DNA from: DATKEH01 sp035546355
Lineage (GTDB): Bacteria > Acidobacteriota > Thermoanaerobaculia > Multivoradales > JAIOJS01
Assembly (NCBI GenBank): GCA_035546355.1
Contig: DATKEH010000289.1
Coordinates: 1-25,734, forward strand
Reading direction: 5' to 3'
DNA length: 25,734 bases
Shown: positions 20,925 to 25,734 of the stretch, one piece after another
Numbering within the stretch: the first letter of the stretch is position 1
How the letters are laid out: the number at the start of each line of letters is the position of its first letter
The notes under the pieces: model-generated
Database searches by the model: none
What the model saw: the letters and a program-made list of their open reading frames with translations, nothing else
Told to the model about the DNA's origin: nothing
Made by a program: the position numbers and the translations under genes

Positions 20925-22912
20925 GCGAGATCTCCGATGGGTTGGCTCCACAGCTGCGGCCGAACGTCCAGCTCCGCGAGCTCGTCGTCGGTCCAGCGCG
21001 GCAGGGTTGCCGCCGGCCCCAGCCGCAGCAGCTCGTCGAGCCGCCGGCGGTGGAGTCGAAAGCGGTCGGCGGCGTAGTCGGACGCCGCACCGGTGGTGAC
21101 CAGGAAGGGCCAGTCCGAGGAGGCGAGGAGCATCAGTTGGACGAGCAGGGCGCGAGCCCAGGGGCCGCGGTCACCGCCAGGGGCGGCGAGCGCGGCGGCC
21201 ACCGCCCCCTCCGCCTGGCGCATCTCGTGCCACATCCAGCGCGTCGCCTCGTTCGCCCACACCCGGTGGTCGCCCGCCTCCCCCCACGATCCCTCTCCGA
21301 GCCGCACCCGGCGTTCGGCGGCAGCCGCCGCCAGGCCATGGGACGGAGTGGAGGGTTCGAGCCGGGGATCGGCGAGGGCGTGCTCCAGTACCGCCTCGAG
21401 CCACTGCGGCCCCTCGAACCACCAGTGGCCGAAGAGCTCGGCGTCGAACGGACAGATCACCATGCCGCCCCCCGTCCCGGGGAGCGACGCCGCCAGCTCC
21501 AGGAAGTGTCGCGCGTGGCCGGTCACCGCCGCCGCCGCGTCCTCGGGCCAGTAGGGGAGCTTGTCCCCGAGGTCGGCGTCGGCGTCGGTGACGCGCCACA
21601 GGCGCAGGCCGGTGCCGTCGTGCCGCTTGTGGAAGTCGAGGTAGCGGGGGTCACCGGGATAGCCCCCTCCCCGCGACCACACCTGCCAGGCGGTGCGGGG
21701 CTCGCGGGGCAGGGCGGCGACGCCGCTGCCACCGATCCGCGCCGGCTGCAGACGGCGCCCCGGAACCGCCGCCGGCGCTTCGTCGCCGCCCTCGGCGGAG
21801 TCGGACCAGGGGAAGCCGTAGCCGGTGAGCTGCTCGCCGCCGAGCAGCAGATGGGCGTCCACCACCGTCCAGCGGATCCCCGCGGCCTCGAGGTAGGCCT
21901 CGTTGCCGGGGCGGAACGCCTCGCGGGCGCCGGTCGTCGGATGGCGCCAGGGCCCGGCGGGGCGGTAGGCGCATTCGGGCATCCAGAAACCCCGCGGGCG
22001 GCGGCCGAAAAAGCGTTCGTGGTTCTGGCAACCGGTCTCGACCTGCAGCCCGACCAGCTGACGCGAGTGGAGCAGGGGGAGGTAGGCGTGGGTGGCGGCG
22101 GCGGTGGCGAGCTCCACCACGCCGTCCGCCTCGAGCCGGCGCAGGGCGGCGATCAGGTCGCCGCCGAGGGACTGCCACTGCGCGGCGATGCCGTCGAGCT
22201 GCTCCTGCCACCAGTCTCCGAGGAGGTGCCGCCCGGCGAGGCGGCGGGCGCCCGTGCGGCGTGCCTCCAGCCAGCGCTCGACCAGCAGTGGCGTCCGGCG
22301 GTCGGCGAGCTGGGCCGCCAGCACCGGCGTCACCGAGAGGGCGAGGAGATCGCGCCCCCCGCGCTCGGCGAGGCGGCGGAGGGCGGCGATCAACGGCAGA
22401 TAGCAGTGGCAGATCGCCTCGGCGAGCCATTCCTCGCCGTGCGGCCAGGCGCCGTGGCCGAGGACCCAGGGGAGGTGGGCGTGGAGCACGAATGCGATGC
22501 GCCGCTGCCCTTCCCGCCGGGCGAGCCCGGGACCCGGGCCGGCCGCAGGCCGCGGAGCGCCCGCAGGCCGCTGCGGCGGCGCCGGCGCGACCGCAGGATG
22601 TCGCCACCCCTCGGGGGGGAGGGGATGGCGGTGCTCCGGTCGGAAGTCGGCGAACGGCGATCGAGCGGCGGGCTCGGGCGCCAGGGGGGGCGGCGGCTCG
22701 GCGGCGGGAGGCGTGGGGTCACGACGGTGCCGCGGCAGCGGCTCGTGGCGCCACTTGCGCACCGTCGCCAGGGAAATCCCCAGCTCCTGGGCGGCGCGTC
22801 TCAGGTCGCCCTTCGCCGCCCGCACCGCGTGGGCGATCTCCTGCCGTGCGACGCGCCGCACCGCCGCGTCGGGGTGACGCAAGCGGGCGGCGAGCGATGG
22901 CGCGTCGGGCAT
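20909..22912 (-). CDS. GH57 (DUF1957-type) alpha-glucan branching enzyme with N-terminal HTH
   Basis: This 667-aa protein has three parts. Residues 1-58 hold a Fis/NtrC-like helix-turn-helix (EIAHAVRAAKGDLRRAAQEL, GISLATVRKWR). Residues 60-132 are a Pro/Ala/Arg-rich linker. Residues 138-667 are a GH57 barrel plus C-terminal helical domain. IAFVLHAHLPWVLG starts the barrel, GFWMPECAY carries the nucleophile E313 and CPFDAELFGHWWFEG the acid/base D490. WSRGGGYPGDPRYLDFHKR is typical of GH57 branching enzymes (TK1436/AmyC type), which introduce alpha-1,6 branches. The HTH is unusual for this family. The gene lies upstream of glgP and overlaps it. Confidence 0.88.
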   Translation of the reverse strand: MPDAPSLAARLRHPDAAVRRVARQEIAHAVRAAKGDLRRAAQELGISLATVRKWRHEPLPRHRRDPTPPAAEPPPPLAPEPAARSPFADFRPEHRHPLPPEGWRHPAVAPAPPQRPAGAPRPAAGPGPGLARREGQRRIAFVLHAHLPWVLGHGAWPHGEEWLAEAICHCYLPLIAALRRLAERGGRDLLALSVTPVLAAQLADRRTPLLVERWLEARRTGARRLAGRHLLGDWWQEQLDGIAAQWQSLGGDLIAALRRLEADGVVELATAAATHAYLPLLHSRQLVGLQVETGCQNHERFFGRRPRGFWMPECAYRPAGPWRHPTTGAREAFRPGNEAYLEAAGIRWTVVDAHLLLGGEQLTGYGFPWSDSAEGGDEAPAAVPGRRLQPARIGGSGVAALPREPRTAWQVWSRGGGYPGDPRYLDFHKRHDGTGLRLWRVTDADADLGDKLPYWPEDAAAAVTGHARHFLELAASLPGTGGGMVICPFDAELFGHWWFEGPQWLEAVLEHALADPRLEPSTPSHGLAAAAAERRVRLGEGSWGEAGDHRVWANEATRWMWHEMRQAEGAVAAALAAPGGDRGPWARALLVQLMLLASSDWPFLVTTGAASDYAADRFRLHRRRLDELLRLGPAATLPRWTDDELAELDVRPQLWSQPIGDLACIRR

Positions 22913-22985
22913 CGTGTGGGGCTCGAGGGGGAGGCGGCCCTACCGGGGGTATGAGTCGGGCCGAGGAGTAATGGGCCGTCCCATG

Positions 22986-24049
22986 TTACCGCGAGGGCTC
23001 CGCGTCACCGTCGGCGCCGCGTGTCCACCCGTGGGGGGTGAGGTGGATCGGTGCCAGACGCTGGGGGTCCTTGCGCAGGGCGCGAGCGAGGCGCTCGCCG
23101 AGGCGACGCTGCTGCGCGGCCGGCTCGCTGGCGCTCTCGATCCAGCCGCCGGCCGTCATGCCGTGGCCGCCGCCGCGGCCCTTGTGGCCGACCACGCGCC
23201 GCATCAGGCGGCCGGCGTCGGCCCGCGTGTTGCTGGTGCGCACCGAGAGGTAGATGCGGTCGCGATAGATCCCGGTGCACAGCGACCAGGTCTTGCCCTG
23301 GAGGCGCAGCAGCAGGTCGGCGATCTCGGGCACGATGTCCGGCTGCGCCACCTCCCCGAGGTGGGAGAGGATGAGGTTGTCCGCCCCCTCCAGCCGCTCG
23401 AGAGCCTGGTGCAGGGTCGCGAAGTAGCTGAGAGGCAAGCGCGGGTACTGGATCCGTGCCAGGTCGCTCTGCCGGACCTTGGGCAGCAGCTGGTCGTGGA
23501 CCCGGCGGTCGGGGCCCGATGCCTCGCGGCTGAAGTCGCGGGTCTCGGTGCGGATGGCGTACACCAGGGCCGTCGCTTCGTGGTGGGTCACCCGCCGGCC
23601 GCTGGCCAGCAGGTACTCGGCGGCGAGCGTGGCGGTGGCTCCGTAGCGCGGCCGGATGTCCTGGAAGGGCACCGCCTTGGTGGCCACGCGCCGCGGGTGG
23701 TGGTCGAACACGATCTCGGGCACCACCTCGTCGGGGAGCTGGTTGTTGCCGGTGCGCGGCTGGGTGTCGACCAGCGCGAAGTGCTGGTATCCCCTCCAGG
23801 AGATGTGGCGTACGTGGCTCAGCTTGAGCTGCAGCGTGCGCACCATCTCGCGGTTCTCGGCGCGGCCGATGATCCCCCCGTAGGCGGGAGTGGCGCGCTG
23901 GTGCAGCGCGCGCAGCACCCGGGTGAGCACCACCGCCGAGGCCAGCGCGTCGGGGTCGGGGTTGTCGTGGGTGAGCACCAGCCAACGGCCCCTGCCGCGC
24001 TCGGCCACGAAGTCGCGGAGGCGCTCGAAGCGCGCTTCCTGGGTCGGGC

Positions 24050-24053
<4 letters not shown>
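22986..24053 (-). CDS. DHH/DHHA1 phosphoesterase, NrnA-like
   Basis: This 355-aa cytosolic enzyme has the DHH domain motifs THDNPDPDALASA (about 28-40), ALVDTQPRTGN (about 93-103) and FDHHP (DHH at 117-119). The C-terminal DHHA1 domain carries GRGGGHGMTAGG (from about 292). These two-Mn enzymes degrade short oligoribonucleotides, pAp or cyclic dinucleotides; which one cannot be told here. The GTG start overlaps the stop of the FAD oxidase gene (GTGA), giving translational coupling. A longer frame to 24485 is antisense to that gene and was rejected. It lies 73 bp upstream of the GH57 gene on the same strand. Confidence 0.88.
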
Positions 24054-25462
<1,409 letters not shown>

Positions 25463-25556
25463 ACAGCGATTCTAGCGGCGCCGGCCGGCGGTCGTCCGAG
25501 CGGGCACCGGCGGCGCCGGGACGGGAGAGCGGCTGCGGCGGCGGCCGCGCTTGGGC

Positions 25557-25562
25557 TAAGAT
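25557..25562 (+). promoter_or_regulatory. Possible -10 box (TAAGAT) for lgt
   Basis: TAAGAT 48 bp before the lgt ATG, in otherwise very GC-rich sequence, matching the hexamer before the AP2-like gene. No -35 is evident. Confidence 0.35.
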
Positions 25563-25609
25563 CGCGCGGCTCGCGGAGCACGTCCGTTCCCGCCCGCACC
25601 GGCCCCGCC

Positions 25610-25734
25610 ATGATCCGAGAGCTATTCCACATCGGCCCGCTGGCCATCAGCCCCTTCGGGGTGATGCTGATGCTGGCTTTCCTCGCCGCCTATCTGCAGG
25701 TCTCCTGGGGTCTGAAGCGGCTCGGCGTCGGCGA
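25610..25734 (+). CDS. lgt: Prolipoprotein diacylglyceryl transferase, N-terminal fragment
   Basis: Only the first 41 codons are in the window. MIRELFHIGPLAISPFGVML, then MLAFLAAYLQVSWGLKRLG, is the typical Lgt N-terminus: a short H-I-G-P-hydrophobic start followed by the first membrane helix with Gly-Val-Met-Leu. Lgt transfers diacylglycerol to the lipobox Cys of prelipoproteins in the inner membrane. The UrtA-like lipoprotein at 9114 would be one substrate. The gene is divergent from the FAD oxidase and continues past the window. Confidence 0.9.
   Translation, partial: MIRELFHIGPLAISPFGVMLMLAFLAAYLQVSWGLKRLGVG

Overview
The window is a high-GC bacterial chromosome segment. Gene content fits a Gram-negative-type, soil or aquatic heterotroph, possibly an Acidobacteriota-like lineage. 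That assignment is inferred from the overall style of the genes and was not tested. The window opens with the 3' end of guaA (GMP synthase) and closes with the 5' end of lgt.

Left part (1-10397). After guaA comes a 0.7-kb hairpin-rich region without a gene. Next is a regulatory and envelope cluster on the plus strand: an RsbW-like anti-sigma kinase, two STAS anti-anti-sigma proteins, a HlyD-type adaptor and a CDF-like membrane protein. Facing it on the minus strand are a UrtA-like lipoprotein solute-binding protein and, 5 bp downstream, a sensor-HAMP-SpoIIE/PP2C phosphatase. Together these look like a complete partner-switching signalling unit: ligand binder, phosphatase, STAS switch and kinase, with an envelope output.

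This cluster is split by a 2658-bp insertion element (1371-4028). It has 16-bp perfect terminal inverted repeats (27/33 overall) and an exact 8-bp target duplication, GCGGTCCG. It encodes a single-ORF IS1-family transposase and four passenger genes: a HigB/Gp49-like toxin, an XRE antitoxin, a DUF3467-like protein and a small basic protein. Two TTAAC-N6-GTTAA palindromes lie between the divergent toxin and transposase genes. Removing the element restores a stem-loop at the insertion site. This self-contained element is the most unusual item in the window.

Middle (10738-18709). An imuA-imuB mutasome pair (no dnaE2 in view) is followed by a 183-bp segment bounded by a perfect 33-bp inverted repeat, then a fused E1-alpha/beta 2-oxoacid dehydrogenase. 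After these come an AmpG-like MFS transporter, a small protein with two AP2-like halves, a DUF4235 membrane protein and a dodecin.

Right part (18747-25734). Glycogen metabolism genes lie on the minus strand: an alpha-glucan phosphorylase and a GH57 branching-type enzyme carrying an unusual N-terminal helix-turn-helix and Pro-rich linker. Upstream of them are a DHH phosphoesterase and a GlcD-like FAD oxidase that overlap by 4 bp. Starts were moved inward from the longest open frames wherever a ribosome-binding site, domain boundary or stop/start overlap favoured it.
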